From positions 206,732,254 through 206,796,253 of the forward strand of contig NC_061509.1 in assembly GCF_022539505.1 (NCBI RefSeq): DNA of 64,000 bases, in the 5' to 3' direction. The notes below the pieces were generated by a model. It worked only from the letters and a program-made list of their open reading frames with translations. It made no database searches and was not told where the DNA came from. A program made the position numbers and the translations under genes. Each line of letters opens with the position of its first letter. Position 1 is the stretch's first letter. Source of the DNA: Lolium rigidum (lineage: Eukaryota; Streptophyta; Magnoliopsida; Poales; Poaceae). Of the stretch, positions 1 to 10,544 are shown piece by piece.

Positions 1-3000
1 ACACCCCTGATGGAACAATTAGATTGGTTTTTCACAACATGTGAATGGACTCTAAAATTTCCCAATACAATGGTATTCCCTTTATCAAAATCTACCTCAG
101 ATCACATCCCTTGTGTGGTGTCTATCTCTACATCTATTCCAAAAGCAAAGATTTTTAGGTTTGAGAATATCTGGCTGGAGCAGCCAGGGTTTATGGATGT
201 AGTGAAGAAGGCTTGGGATTTACCAACTCACAAAAATAATGCTGCTTCTGCTTTGGCTGCAAAATTTAAAAATCTCAGATATGCTCTGAAGAAATGGGGG
301 AAAAATTTGTCTCATTTGAAATTGATAATTGAGCACTGCAACAAGGTCATATTATTCTTTGACAATCTGGAGGATTCTAGGGATTTAAGTAGGGAGGAAT
401 TCAATTTCAGAAATATTGTGAAGGTGCATCTTAAAAAGTTATTGGGCATACAGTCAACATATTGGAAGAATAGATGTACAATTAGATGGATTAAACTTGG
501 AGGAGAAAATACCAAATTCTTTCATGCCAAGGCTACTGAAAGATACGAGATATAATGTGATCTCAGTTATTAAGGATGAACAAGGGAACTCTATGGTGGA
601 TCATAATCGAAGGCTAATGCTCTTTGGACATGTTATAAAAATAGAATGGGAGTAACAAATGCTTCTGCCACACAAGCTGACATATCACATCTTATCTCTC
701 CTGTGGAAGGTTTGGAATCTTTGTCAAAAGAGTTTACTGTTGAAGAAATTGAGGGTGTGGTTAAGCATATGAAAACTGATAAAGCTCCTGGTCCAGATGG
801 ATTCAATGGGTTGTTTGTCAAAAAATGTTGGCACATTATAAAAGATGAATTCCTTAACTTGTGCAAGGATTTTCATAAGGGTCAAGTTTCTCTGGAAAGT
901 ATTAATAGCTCCTTTATAACCCTGATTCCAAAGAGTTTGTCTCCGAAACATGTGAATGATTTTAGACCAATCTCATCGACAAATACTTGTCCGAAATTTC
1001 GACAAAATTGGTCTGCTAACGTACTTCAGATTCAAATTACAAGGTGCATTCATGAAAACCAAGTATGGGTTCATAAGGGGTAGAACTATTCAAGACTGTT
1101 TAGCATGGACTTTTGAATACCTACATCAATGTCACAAATCTAAGAGGAAAGTTATTGTGTTAAAGCTAGATTTTGAAAAGGCCTTTGATACAATTGAACA
1201 CAAAGCTATTATCAAGATAATGGAGCTTAAAGGGTTTGATCCAATATTTATTAATTGGGTGATTGAGATTCTTTCTTCTGGTTCATCCGCAATTCGTTGA
1301 ATGGGGTTCCCGGTAAAACTTTTCTATGCAAAAGAGGGGTCAGACAGGGAGATCCTTTATCTCCTCTTTTATATGTTCTTGGTGGGGATCTTCTACAAAG
1401 CTATGTCAATCATGCATACAGAGAAGGGAGATTGAAGGCACCAATTCCAAATAGAGGAAGTAATGACTACCCTATAGTGCAATATGCAGATGACACTATT
1501 ATTATGTTACCTGCTGAGATTGAGCAATTACAGATATTGAAAGAGGTTCTTGGGGAGTATACAGCATTCACTGGTCTCAAAGTTAATTATCACAAGTCTT
1601 CACTCATACCAATAAATATTTCTCAGTTAGAAGCTGAGGCACTATCAGCACAGATACAATGTAATATTGCCTCCATGCCATTTCCATACCTTGGTATTCC
1701 AATGGGCACAACTAAGCCAACAATCAGGGATCTCTCTCCACTCACTGATAGAATTGAAAGAAGGCTTACTGCTTCAGCATCATTCTTGTCTTATGGAGAT
1801 AGATTAATTTTGGTTAATTCAGTTTTGTCATCCATGCCTATTCATTTTCTTAGTACATTGGATATACCAGATGGAGTGATTGATGTGATTGATAGAGCCA
1901 GAAGGAATTGCTTGTGGAGGAAAAGAAAGGATGATGAGAAAGTGCACTCTCTGGCCTCCTGGGATATGGTATGCAAACCAAAGAATAAAGGAGGCTTAGG
2001 TATCATTAATCTAAAGATTCAGAACAAGTGCCTCATGATGAAGCGGCTCCATAAATTCTATAATAATGTGGATCTTCCTTGGGTCAAACTAATAAGGAAC
2101 TCATACTATTATAAAGAAGCACCACATGCTGTCACTGTTTGTGGTTCATTTTGGTGGAGGAACATTATGAAAATGTTTGAATTATACAGACATTTGACAA
2201 ATTGCAAGATTGGGTCTGGAGAGACTATCCTTTTCTGGTCAGATAATTGGAATGATGGGGTACTACAAGATATTTTTCCCAGACTATTTTCTTTTGCAAG
2301 AGACACATACATTTCAGTAAAAGAGGCATTGCAAATTATTGATCCTGCACAGTGCTTTTCACCTGCCTATTTCTGCCGAGGCTGCTATTGAATTAAGAAC
2401 ACTTCAACATATGTTAGCAGGTGTAGTTACCTCAGACCAGGATGATCAATGGCTTATTACAAGCAATAAATCAGGAGCCTTTGTTCCAAGTCAAGTATAC
2501 AGATTGAGTTTTCAACATATCAATTCACACTTTCCATCGCAATGGATATGGAAAAGCAAGTGTACATCTAAGCACAAATTCTTTGCTTGGCTTATATTAC
2601 ATGATCGAATCAACACCAAGGATATGTTAAGGAGAAGACATTGGCAAGTTACATCTGATCATAATTGTGTCCTATGCTTTGTCTGGTGCTCCGGAAGATT
2701 GGTCCCACTTATTCTTTGAATGCACTTTTAGTGTCGAGTTTGGATATACTTACAAATCAATTGGGCATCGTGTTCTGGACCGTAAATGTTGAAAAATACG
2801 AAGAAACGTTTTAAGGGTCCCTGTTTTGTGGAGATTATTATTTTGGCTTGCTGGAATATATGGAAACAAGAGGAATAATAAGATTTTCAAGGATATACAA
2901 CCAACCTTTAGAAGTTGGAAGGAGGGTTTCTTTTCTCGATATTACTCTACTTAAGTATAGAGTAAAAGAGAGTACTCGTACCCATCTTGTCATCATGGAT

Positions 3001-3125
3001 TGACAATTTGTTGTAAATAGTTAGAGTCTAGTTGTGTTCTTTTTGTAAATATTGTACATACTTCTGCTTTGAGTAATAAAAGGCTGTGGGGGGCTCCCCT
3101 GCAGTAGTTAGTTTCAAAAAAAAAG
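1..3125 (+). mobile_element. Decayed L1-type LINE retrotransposon, 5' end cut by window edge
   Basis: This is a non-LTR retrotransposon of the grass L1 group. Reading frames in three phases give, in order, the end of an AP-endonuclease domain (a SDH-I-P motif near 90-105), a linker, a reverse transcriptase, and a C-terminal zf-RVT region. The 3' end is marked by a short A-run at about 3115-3124, just after a CTGCAGTAGTTAGTTTC stretch. The ORF is broken by stops and frameshifts near 555, 1083, 1300 and 2391, so it cannot make an active protein. Its 5' part lies outside the window, so a target duplication cannot be checked. It abuts Athila-like sequence on the right, so it may have inserted into that element. 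Confidence 0.88.
646..2719 (+). pseudogene. LINE ORF2 reverse transcriptase and zf-RVT region, broken
   Basis: The translation shows the LINE RT blocks in order: KAPGPDGFNGLF near 780-815, LDFEKAFDTIEH near 1170-1200, a GVRQGDPLSPLLY block near 1335-1375, and the catalytic YADD box near 1483-1494. A zf-RVT-like region follows at about 2450-2690, ending in an HNCVLC motif. The product would reverse-transcribe LINE RNA at a nicked chromosomal target. Frameshifts separate 646-1083, 956-1300, 1297-2391 and 2339-2719, so it is a pseudogene. The overlapping frames give a continuous domain order, which argues for one decayed ORF rather than several genes. Confidence 0.88.
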
Positions 3126-3140
3126 ATGGGCTTAGTGATT

Positions 3141-3827
3141 TTAATGATGCTCGCGCAAGAAATAAGAGTTAAAGTAAAAGAGAGCATCAAGAAGCCAATT
3201 CAAAACACATTTAAGCCTAACCCACTTCCGATGAAAAGGAATCTTGTAAATAAATAAGTCATGTAAGCACAATGCAACAAGCATAGAAAGGCAACACAAG
3301 CGCAACTTCAAGATTCTCAACATAAAGAGGAGAAACTTAATATTATTAAGATGCATATAACCATGTTTCCCTCTCTCATAATAACTTTCAGTAACGTCAT
3401 GAACAAACTCAACAATATAACTATCACATGAAACATTCTTATCATGAGCTACATGCATAAAATTATTACTCTCCACATAAGCATAATCATTACTATTAAT
3501 TGTAGTGGGAGCAAATTCAATAAAATAGCTATCATTATTATTATCATCACCATAATCATCATATATAGGAGGCATATTATAATCATAATTAATTTTCTCC
3601 TCAATAGTAGGTGGAATGAAAATATGATAGTCACCATTGTAATCATCATATATAGGAGGTAAAGTATCATCAAAGTAAATTTTCTCCTCCATGCTTGGGG
3701 GACTAAAAATATCATGCTTCTCAAAACCAGCTTCCCCAAGCTTAGAATTTTCCATAGCATTAGCAACAATGGTGTTCAAAGCATTCATACTAATAACATT
3801 GCCATTAGCATGCATATAAAGTTCCAT
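3141..3827 (-). CDS. Internal ORF of the Athila-like element, function unknown
   Basis: The open frame encodes 228 residues and starts about 230 bp inside the element from the primer-binding site. A second in-frame Met (MENSKLGEAGFEKHD) is a plausible alternative start. The N-terminal half has two imperfect repeats of the form PPSMEEKIYFDD..LPPIYDDY, rich in Asp, Tyr and Asn. The C-terminal half is hydrophobic and basic. I see no protease, RT, RNase H or integrase motif. Similar ORFs recur in grass Sabrina-like elements, but I know no established function. Part of the acidic repeat is driven by an ATT/ATC-rich low-complexity stretch at about 3520-3660. Confidence 0.45.
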   Translation of the reverse strand: MELYMHANGNVISMNALNTIVANAMENSKLGEAGFEKHDIFSPPSMEEKIYFDDTLPPIYDDYNGDYHIFIPPTIEEKINYDYNMPPIYDDYGDDNNNDSYFIEFAPTTINSNDYAYVESNNFMHVAHDKNVSCDSYIVEFVHDVTESYYERGKHGYMHLNNIKFLLFMLRILKLRLCCLSMLVALCLHDLFIYKIPFHRKWVRLKCVLNWLLDALFYFNSYFLREHH

Positions 3828-4059
3828 AGGTTTTTAATTTTCTCTTCAAACACCTCATGTCCTAGCTCAAGATAAATACTATAAAGATCTCTAATATGTT
3901 TGTTGTTTTCCATTAAACCTAACTAGTGAAAATAAAAACAAGATACAAAAAGATAAAATTACAGAATCTAAAGGAGATACCTTCGAGCACTCACACACCG
4001 GCAACAGTGCTAGGAAATAGCTTAGTAGTCGGAGGATGTGAATACCTTTTACCTTACCT

Positions 4060-4076
4060 CCCCGGCAACGGCGCCA
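4060..4076 (-). other. Primer-binding site, tRNA-Asp type
   Basis: The minus strand reads TGGCGCCGTTGCCGGGG, complementary to the 3' end of plant tRNA-Asp. It lies 10 bp inside the LTR edge at 4087. This PBS is typical of Athila-lineage elements and fixes the orientation as minus. Confidence 0.85.
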
Positions 4077-4086
4077 GAAAATAGCT

Positions 4087-5549
4087 TGATGTCTACGCAC
4101 GCTTCTATTCCCGTAGACAGTGTTGGGCCTCCAAGAGCAGAGGTTTGTAGAACAACAGCAAGTTTCCCTTAAGTGAATCACCCAAGGTTTATCGAACTCA
4201 GGGAGGTAGAGGTCAGATATATCCCTCTCAAGCAACCCTGCAATTAAGATATAAGAAGTCTCTTATGTCCCCAACACAACTAATACACTTGTCAGATGTA
4301 TAGGTGCACTAGTTCGGCGAAGAGATAGTGAAATACAAGTAATATGGATGATTGTAAGTTGTAATTGCAATCTGAAATAAAAATGGCAGCAAGCGAACAT
4401 GTAGCAGTAACTTGTTGGAAACGGTGTTTCAATACTTAGAAACAAGGCCTAGGGATCATACTTTCACTAGTGGACACTCTCAACATTGATCACATAACTG
4501 AATAAATAAATGCTACTTTCTACACTCTCTTGTTGGATAACAAACACCATTCATTGTGTAGGGCTACAAAAGCACACCTCAAGCCGGAGTAAACAAGCTC
4601 CACAACATCCGGAGTTCATATTAGAGTAACCTCTAGAGTGCATAATAGACCGTTGCAATTTAGACCGAGTACTAACATAGCATACACACTCGTCAACAAT
4701 AGCTATGAAAGGGGGATAGATCGCATCAATACTATCATAGTAATAGTTAACTTCATAATCTACAAGAGATTACAATCATAACCTACGCCAAGTACTACAT
4801 GATGCACACACTGTCAACATTACATCATGGAGGAGGAATAGACTACTTTAATAATATCACTGGAGTAGCACATAGATTAATAGTGGCTCATGATCACATA
4901 AAGATCACACCATGGGAGAGAGATGAACCACATAGATACCGGTAGAGCCATCAGCCTCGGGGGAGAACTACTCCCTCCTCATCATGGGAGACAGCAATGG
5001 CGATGAAGATGGCGGTGGTGTCGATGGAGATGACTCCGGGGGCAATTCCCCGTCCCGGCGGCGTGCCGGAACAGAGATTCTGTCCCCCGAAACGGAGTTT
5101 CGCGATGGCGGCGGCGTCCCTGGAGTCTTTCTGGAGTTTCGTCAATTGTTGTAGGGTTTTCACGTCACGAGAGATTATATAGGCGAAGAGGCGGCACAAG
5201 GGGGTGCCTGGGGGGCCCACCCCATAGGGCGGCGCGCCCCCCCTCTTGGTCGCGCCAGCCTATGGCGTGGAGGCCCTGGGCCTCCTCTCTGTCTCCCCTT
5301 CGGTGTTCTGGTCCGTCTCGGTGAAATAAGATGTTTGGCTTTTGTTTCGTCGAATTCCGAGAATATTGCTCGAACAGCCTTTCTGGAACCAAAAACAGCA
5401 GAAAACATGAACTGGAACCTCGGCATCTTGTTAATAGGTTAGTTCCGGAAAATGCATAAAATCATTATAAAGTGTGAGCAAAACATGTAGGTATTGTCAT
5501 AAAACTAGCATGGAAAATCAGAAATTATAGATACGTTGGAGACGTATCA
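4087..5549 (-). repeat. 5' LTR of the Athila-like element
   Basis: The repeat is 1463 bp, bounded on the plus strand by TGATGTCTACGC at the left and GAGACGTATCA at the right, so it has TG..CA ends. The matching 3' LTR is not in the window. The sequence 5550 onward is unrelated, consistent with a true terminus. Confidence 0.8.
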
Positions 5550-6092
5550 CTCGACGAAATGACAGGCCAGGCACCAGCCAACCCGGTATGCTTGTAACAA
5601 CTCTTTTCTCTGTCCATTTGCATGTGAAACCGGCATGTAATATGTCCAATTATGTGTACGGCTACCATGCCAAAGACGGCGAGCCCTTTTATGCACGGCA
5701 TGATCAATGGCGACGGCCAAATGACGATGTTCTAGAGACCATGCAAGAGACTCAACAAGAGGGGTTCTCTATTGATGGGGATCAATCGTTTGGGAAAGAT
5801 GACCACCCTTTGGATGATGTCACCGCCATGGATGATGATGCCGGCTATATGGATGATCGCCCTATGGATGATGTCGACTATGCAACAGAAAAAAAGAAGT
5901 CAAAGGACTAGAGGAAACATTGTGAAGGAGGACAAGTGCCTTTGTGAGGCTTGGATGATGATTATGCAATATCCAAGGAGAACCGGATCATGTTCGCCGA
6001 TTTGACCATCATTGACCTCGGAAAGCGTCCTTGGTTTGAGAAGAAATAAATGATCATCCGCCAACACAATGCATGATCTCACACATCAATTT
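5550..6092 (+). other. Unassigned remnant with a 107-residue ORF
   Basis: An open frame at 5588-5911 encodes 107 residues rich in Asp and Met, with repeated DDHPLDDV and MDDRPMDDV stretches. A second frame downstream (about 5915-5960) reads KEDKCLCEAW, which recalls the SANT/trihelix-like start of grass transposon-associated GST-T3-like or NAM-associated proteins. The two are out of frame, so at most this is a broken fragment. No terminal repeats were seen. Confidence 0.3.
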
Positions 6093-7300
6093 GAAATATA
6101 CCCCGGAGGCAATACTAATAATTTTATTACCATATTTCATTGTTCATGATAAATAGTTGTACTCTATACTACAATTGTAGGATGGATCAAGACTGGGATT
6201 TATCCATCCATGTGGCGGAGAGATGTGCTTAGTGCCCACTCGGTAATCCACATTCTATATCACTTGCAAACACTTGACTAATGAGTTAGCAACAAGAGAA
6301 TATCATATTACGGTACAAGTAAAGAGTACTTGTTACGAATGGTATTGAACTAGGTATGTGATACCGACGATCAAATCTCGAGCAAGTAAAATATCGCAAG
6401 ACAAAGGGAATGGAATACATGATTGTTTGAATCCTTGACATGGTGGTTCAACCGATAAGGATCTTCATTAAATATGTGGGAATCATTATGGAAATCTTGG
6501 TCCCGCTATTTATTATTGATCGGAGAGGTGTCTCCACCATGTCCACATATTCTCGAACTTGCATGGTCACACACTAAACGCTCGATGTCCCTAGGGTAGA
6601 AATTAAATACTAATGATGGTGATACCGATGGTTTGTTTGGAGTCTATGATGGAACCCAGGACTTCACGAGGAGCTACCGTATGGTCCAGAGAATAAGAAT
6701 CATACATGGGAATGTCATTTTAGGGTTTGTGGAAAACTTCAGGATTTTTCATTATTTTACCAAAAGGTTCTAGAAGTGTCATGAGGGTCCACCGGTGGAG
6801 CCCACACTTTCGGAGGGCCCACGTGGACCAATGGGGTGCGCACATGCCTACATAGACAAGGCGCACCAGCCCCCTTTGGCCAATGCGGCCAGCCCAAGGG
6901 GAAACCATAGGGGTCACCAACTTTGAACCTCTTTGGCCGCCACCCCAAAGAGTGGGAGGGTCTCAAGCTCGCCACAGCCCTCCACCGTCCCTAAATAATA
7001 AAGGGGGCGCGGGTGCAGAGCCATCCAACCCCATGCGTCCATACCGTTGTGATGCCCCTCTCTCGTGCCTAGGCGAAGCCCTGCTCGTGGAGTGCTCCAC
7101 CATAGCCATCACTGTCGTCACGCTGCCGGTCTTACATCCCATCTAATACTTCATCTCTCTTGCTGGATCAACGAGAAGAATTCGTCATCAAGCCTAACAT
7201 GGGCGCATCTTGGAGGTGTCGCTCGCTGCGGTGTTGATTGGATTGGATCGCGGAGAGTATGACTACACCATCCATGCTAGTAACTGTTTCCGCTCACCTT
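6093..7300 (+). repeat. Degenerate BARE/Angela-like Copia LTR fragment
   Basis: The sequence parallels the better-preserved LTR at 8075-9847. Shared blocks include GGAGGCAATACTAATAA, TACGGTACAAGTAAAGAGTA, TACCGACGATCAAATCTC, GACAAAGGGAATGG, and the C-rich U5 part with TGCTGGATCAACGAG. The canonical TGTTGG start and CAACA end are missing, and several internal deletions are evident. It is best read as an old, truncated LTR with no coding region beside it. Confidence 0.7.
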
Positions 7301-7304
7301 CTTA

Positions 7305-10060
7305 AAAAAAAATTCAAAAGAGAAAAACCCGGCTTCTGCATCATGGTGATGCACACAGCCTTTTATTGAAAACAAGTATTCTTTGTTCAGTATTTATTAC
7401 ATCTCAAGGATCGCCTAAAGTCGATACAAGAATCAACCAGCGAAAAAAGGAGAACAACACGAATCGACTAAGCATCCTCTAGTCTACTAATATGTTGCCA
7501 GCCAGCCCAGCACAAGATATCTTCAGCGACCACCTGATGCCGTGTGCATCCAGAAGACATGACATCCCGCTGCTCTCGTGGTGAGAGGCGAGTCCAAAGT
7601 TGGATCCAATGCACCATGCAGAAGATAACCTGTAAAAAATTGAATTTTTTCTTGTTGTTAAAGATTATGTCATTGCGGCATCTCCATATTGACTAACATA
7701 AGGCTGATACACCATTGCAAATTAAAACCTTGGAATGTTTGTCAACTCCATTTAAGCAATTTCCAAACATATTTGTAATATTAGTATGTGGAGGGAGATT
7801 ATGAGTAAAATTAACAGTTAGTCATATTAATTTAGCAAAAGGGCATGTTAGGAATAAGTGTTCTACCGTCTCTTGTTCTCCACAAAAAACACATTTAGTA
7901 CACCCAGTTCATTGTCTCTTTGCTAAATTATCTTTTGTCAAAAGCACCTTATTACTCAGGAACCACATAAAAGTTTTAATTTTTAGGGGGATTTTCATTT
8001 TCCAAAGATATTTTCGCAAGTATGATGTATGATCATTCATAAGATCCTCATACATAGATTTGACTGTAAATAGCTGTTGGAGATATGCCCAAGAGGCAAT
8101 AATAAAGTGGTTATTATATATCTTTATGTTTATGATAAATGTTTGCATATCATGCTATAAGTATTAACCGAAACATTGATACATGTGTGTTATGTAAACA
8201 ACAAGGAGTCCCTAGTAAGCCTCTTGTATAACTAGCTTGTTGATTAATAGATAATCATAGTTTCGTGATCATGAACATTGGATGTTATTAATAACAAGGT
8301 TATGTCATTGATGAATGATGTGATGGACATACACCCAAATAAGTGTAGCATATGATCACGTCATTAAGTTCTATTTGCTATAAGCTTCCGATACATAGTT
8401 ACCTAATCCTTCGACCTGAGATCATGTAAATAACTTATACCGGAAGGGTAATTTGATTACATCAAACGCCACTGCGTAAATGAGTGCTTATAAAGGTGGG
8501 ATTAAGTATTCGGAAAGTATGAGTTGAGGCATATGGATCAAGAGTGGGATATTGTCCATCCCGATGACGGATAGATATACTCTGGGCCCTCTCGGTGGAA
8601 TGTCGTCTAATTAGCTTGCAAGCATATGAATGGTTCATAAGAGATGACATGCCACGGTACGAGTAAAGAGTACTTGTCGGGGACGAGGTTGAACAAGGTA
8701 TAGAGATACCGATGATCAAACCTCGGACAAGTAAAATATCGTGTGACAAAGGGAATCGGTATCGTATGTAAATGGTTCAATCGATTACTAAGTCATTGTT
8801 GAATATGTGGGAGCCATTATGGATATCCAGATCCCGCTATTGGTTATTGTTCGGAGAGAAGTCTCAACCATGTATGCATAGTTCATGAACCGTAGGGTGA
8901 CACACTTAAGGTTTGATGTCGTTTAAGTAGATATGGAATATGGAATGGAGTTCGAAGTTTTGTTCGGAGTCTCGGATGGGATCCAGGACATCACGAGGAG
9001 ATCCAGAATGGTCCGGAGAATAAGATTCATATATAGGAAGTCATTTTCTAAGTTTGAAAATGATCCGGTGCATTTATGGAAGGTTCTAGAAGGTTCTAGA
9101 AAAGTCCGGAAGAAATCACCATGGAAAGTGGAGTACCGGAGGGACTCCACCTAGCATGGCCGGCCAGCCTAAGGGAGGAGGAGTCCCAGGTGGACTCCAC
9201 CCCATGGTGGCCGGCCACCCCCCCAAGGAAGGGGTGGGAGTCCCACCTTGAGTAGAAGTCCCACCTTGGGTAGGTTTCGTCCTTATGGCAAGTTTTGAGT
9301 TGGGGTCTTATTCGAAGACTTTGAGTCAAACTCTTGGGGGTTCCACCTATATAATGAGGAGCAAGGGGAGGGGGCCGGCCACACCAAAGCCTCCTTGGCC
9401 GCACCTCTTAGTGGTCGGCGCCCCCCTCTCCCCAAACCCTAGCCGCCTCTCCTCCTCCACCTCTCCCACATACGCTTTGGCGAAGCCCTGCCGGCGATCT
9501 CCACCACCACCGCCACCACGTTGTCGTGCTGCCGGGATTCCGAGGAGGATCTACTACTTCCGCTGCCCGCTGGAATGGGGAGAAGGACGTCTTCATCAAT
9601 ACCGAACGTGTGACAGAGTACGGAGGTGCTGCCCGACTGTGGCACCGTCAAGATCTTCTACGCGCTTTTGAAAGCGGCAAGTGATCATCTTCTGCAACAA
9701 CGAGATCTAATCTCGTAGGCTTTGGAAATCTTCAAGGGTTAGTCTGTGATCCCCTCGTTGCTACCATCTTCTAGATTGCATCTTGGCTTGGTTTTCGTTC
9801 TTGCGGTAGGAAATTTTTTGTTTTCTATGCTACGAATCCCTTCAACAACCCATTAGTTGTTAGTTTCTACATAAAATAGTCCGGTTCATCATTTAAATTT
9901 ACCATCATTAATCTTTGGCATAAGTGTAACCATGTTGTCCACTTATTACCAGATAGCACACGTCTGAACTCAATGTTCAGCGGTGTTGGTACCAATACAT
10001 GAGCCACTAACACATTTTTATGGTTCACGATATTATATAAAGATCTAATCTCTCTGTTGA
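7305..10060 (-). mobile_element. LINE 3' half (minus), split by a Copia LTR
   Basis: Minus-strand translation from about 10050 to 9848 gives an L1-type C-terminal region ending in LTTNG. After the LTR the frame resumes at 8074 with FTVKSMYEDLMND and continues through W-K-P-L-K-I-K-T-F-M-W-like residues to a zf-RVT CVFCGEQETVEHL-type motif near 7870. The 3' UTR contains TGATGCAGAAGCCGGG near 7340. Resumption in the same frame across 8075-9847 shows that the LTR inserted into an existing LINE. Stops are present, so it is not functional. Confidence 0.75.
8075..9847 (+). repeat. Probable solo LTR of a BARE/Angela-type Copia element
   Basis: The left end reads TGTTGGAGATATGCCCAAGA and the right end CCCTTCAACA, the start and end known for BARE-1/Angela/WIS LTRs, in plus orientation and 1773 bp long. 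Internal landmarks include ACGGTACGAGTAAAGAGTAC and TTGGCGAAGCCCTGCCGG. No internal domain follows on either side; the split LINE resumes directly. I do not see a matching 5-bp duplication (ATAGC at the left against ACCCA at the right). It is therefore either an old solo LTR with decayed flanks or a recombination product. Confidence 0.85.
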
Positions 10061-10544
10061 AGGGTATGAAGATCTAATCTCTCTGTTGCTTACATCTTTC
10101 TAGATTAGATCTTGGCTCTTCATAGATTGTATCTTGGTCTCATTCGCATGTCGCAATAATTTATTGTTTTCCATGCTAAAACTCTTACCAATATCTATCT
10201 CACTTTATCAATTACGTATGAAACTTGTGTGCTTTTGCACTTTGCTACGGTACTATGGCATCTGAACTATGTGATTAATTAATTAGTGGTAATTTATCAG
10301 CACTATTTGTTGTTTTTATGCTAGTTTCATTTATATTTTGGCCAATTAGGTGAAATGGAAAAATAACAATGACCATCATAGACCAAATGGGCCGGTTCGA
10401 CCCCTGATCCAGGCGGATCAAAAAGAGGACACATCCTCATTATTGTCTACAGACTTGTCAAAATGGACCAAACAAAACATATTTGGTGTACTAGATGGGC
10501 CGAGATGCAATAACATGCACCGTATAGTTTGTTTTTTTTATAAA
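10061..10544. other. No recognisable feature
   Basis: AT-rich sequence between two LINE-derived blocks. It contains a short partial repeat of an AAGATCTAATCTCTCTGTTG motif (about 10040-10090), apparently duplicated Copia LTR-edge sequence. I see no coding potential or terminal repeats. Confidence 0.4.

Larger units (their letters stand above)
3126..5549 (-). mobile_element. Athila-lineage Ty3/Gypsy element (Sabrina-like), 5' part only
   Basis: On the minus strand this reads 5' LTR (4087-5549), tRNA-Asp-type primer-binding site (4060-4076), then about 0.93 kb of internal sequence ending at the LINE. The LTR begins TGATACGTCTCCAACG on the minus strand, the start seen in the abundant Triticeae Sabrina-type group. 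No gag or pol domain is present before the element is cut off near 3126. The boundary with the LINE tail suggests LINE insertion or deletion of the rest. Assignment rests on recalled LTR and PBS sequence, not on a search. Confidence 0.75.

Noticed and set aside
5588..5911. 107-residue ORF as a host gene
   Set aside because: It has no clear domain, the recognisable SANT-like fragment is in another frame, and it is flanked by decayed LTRs.
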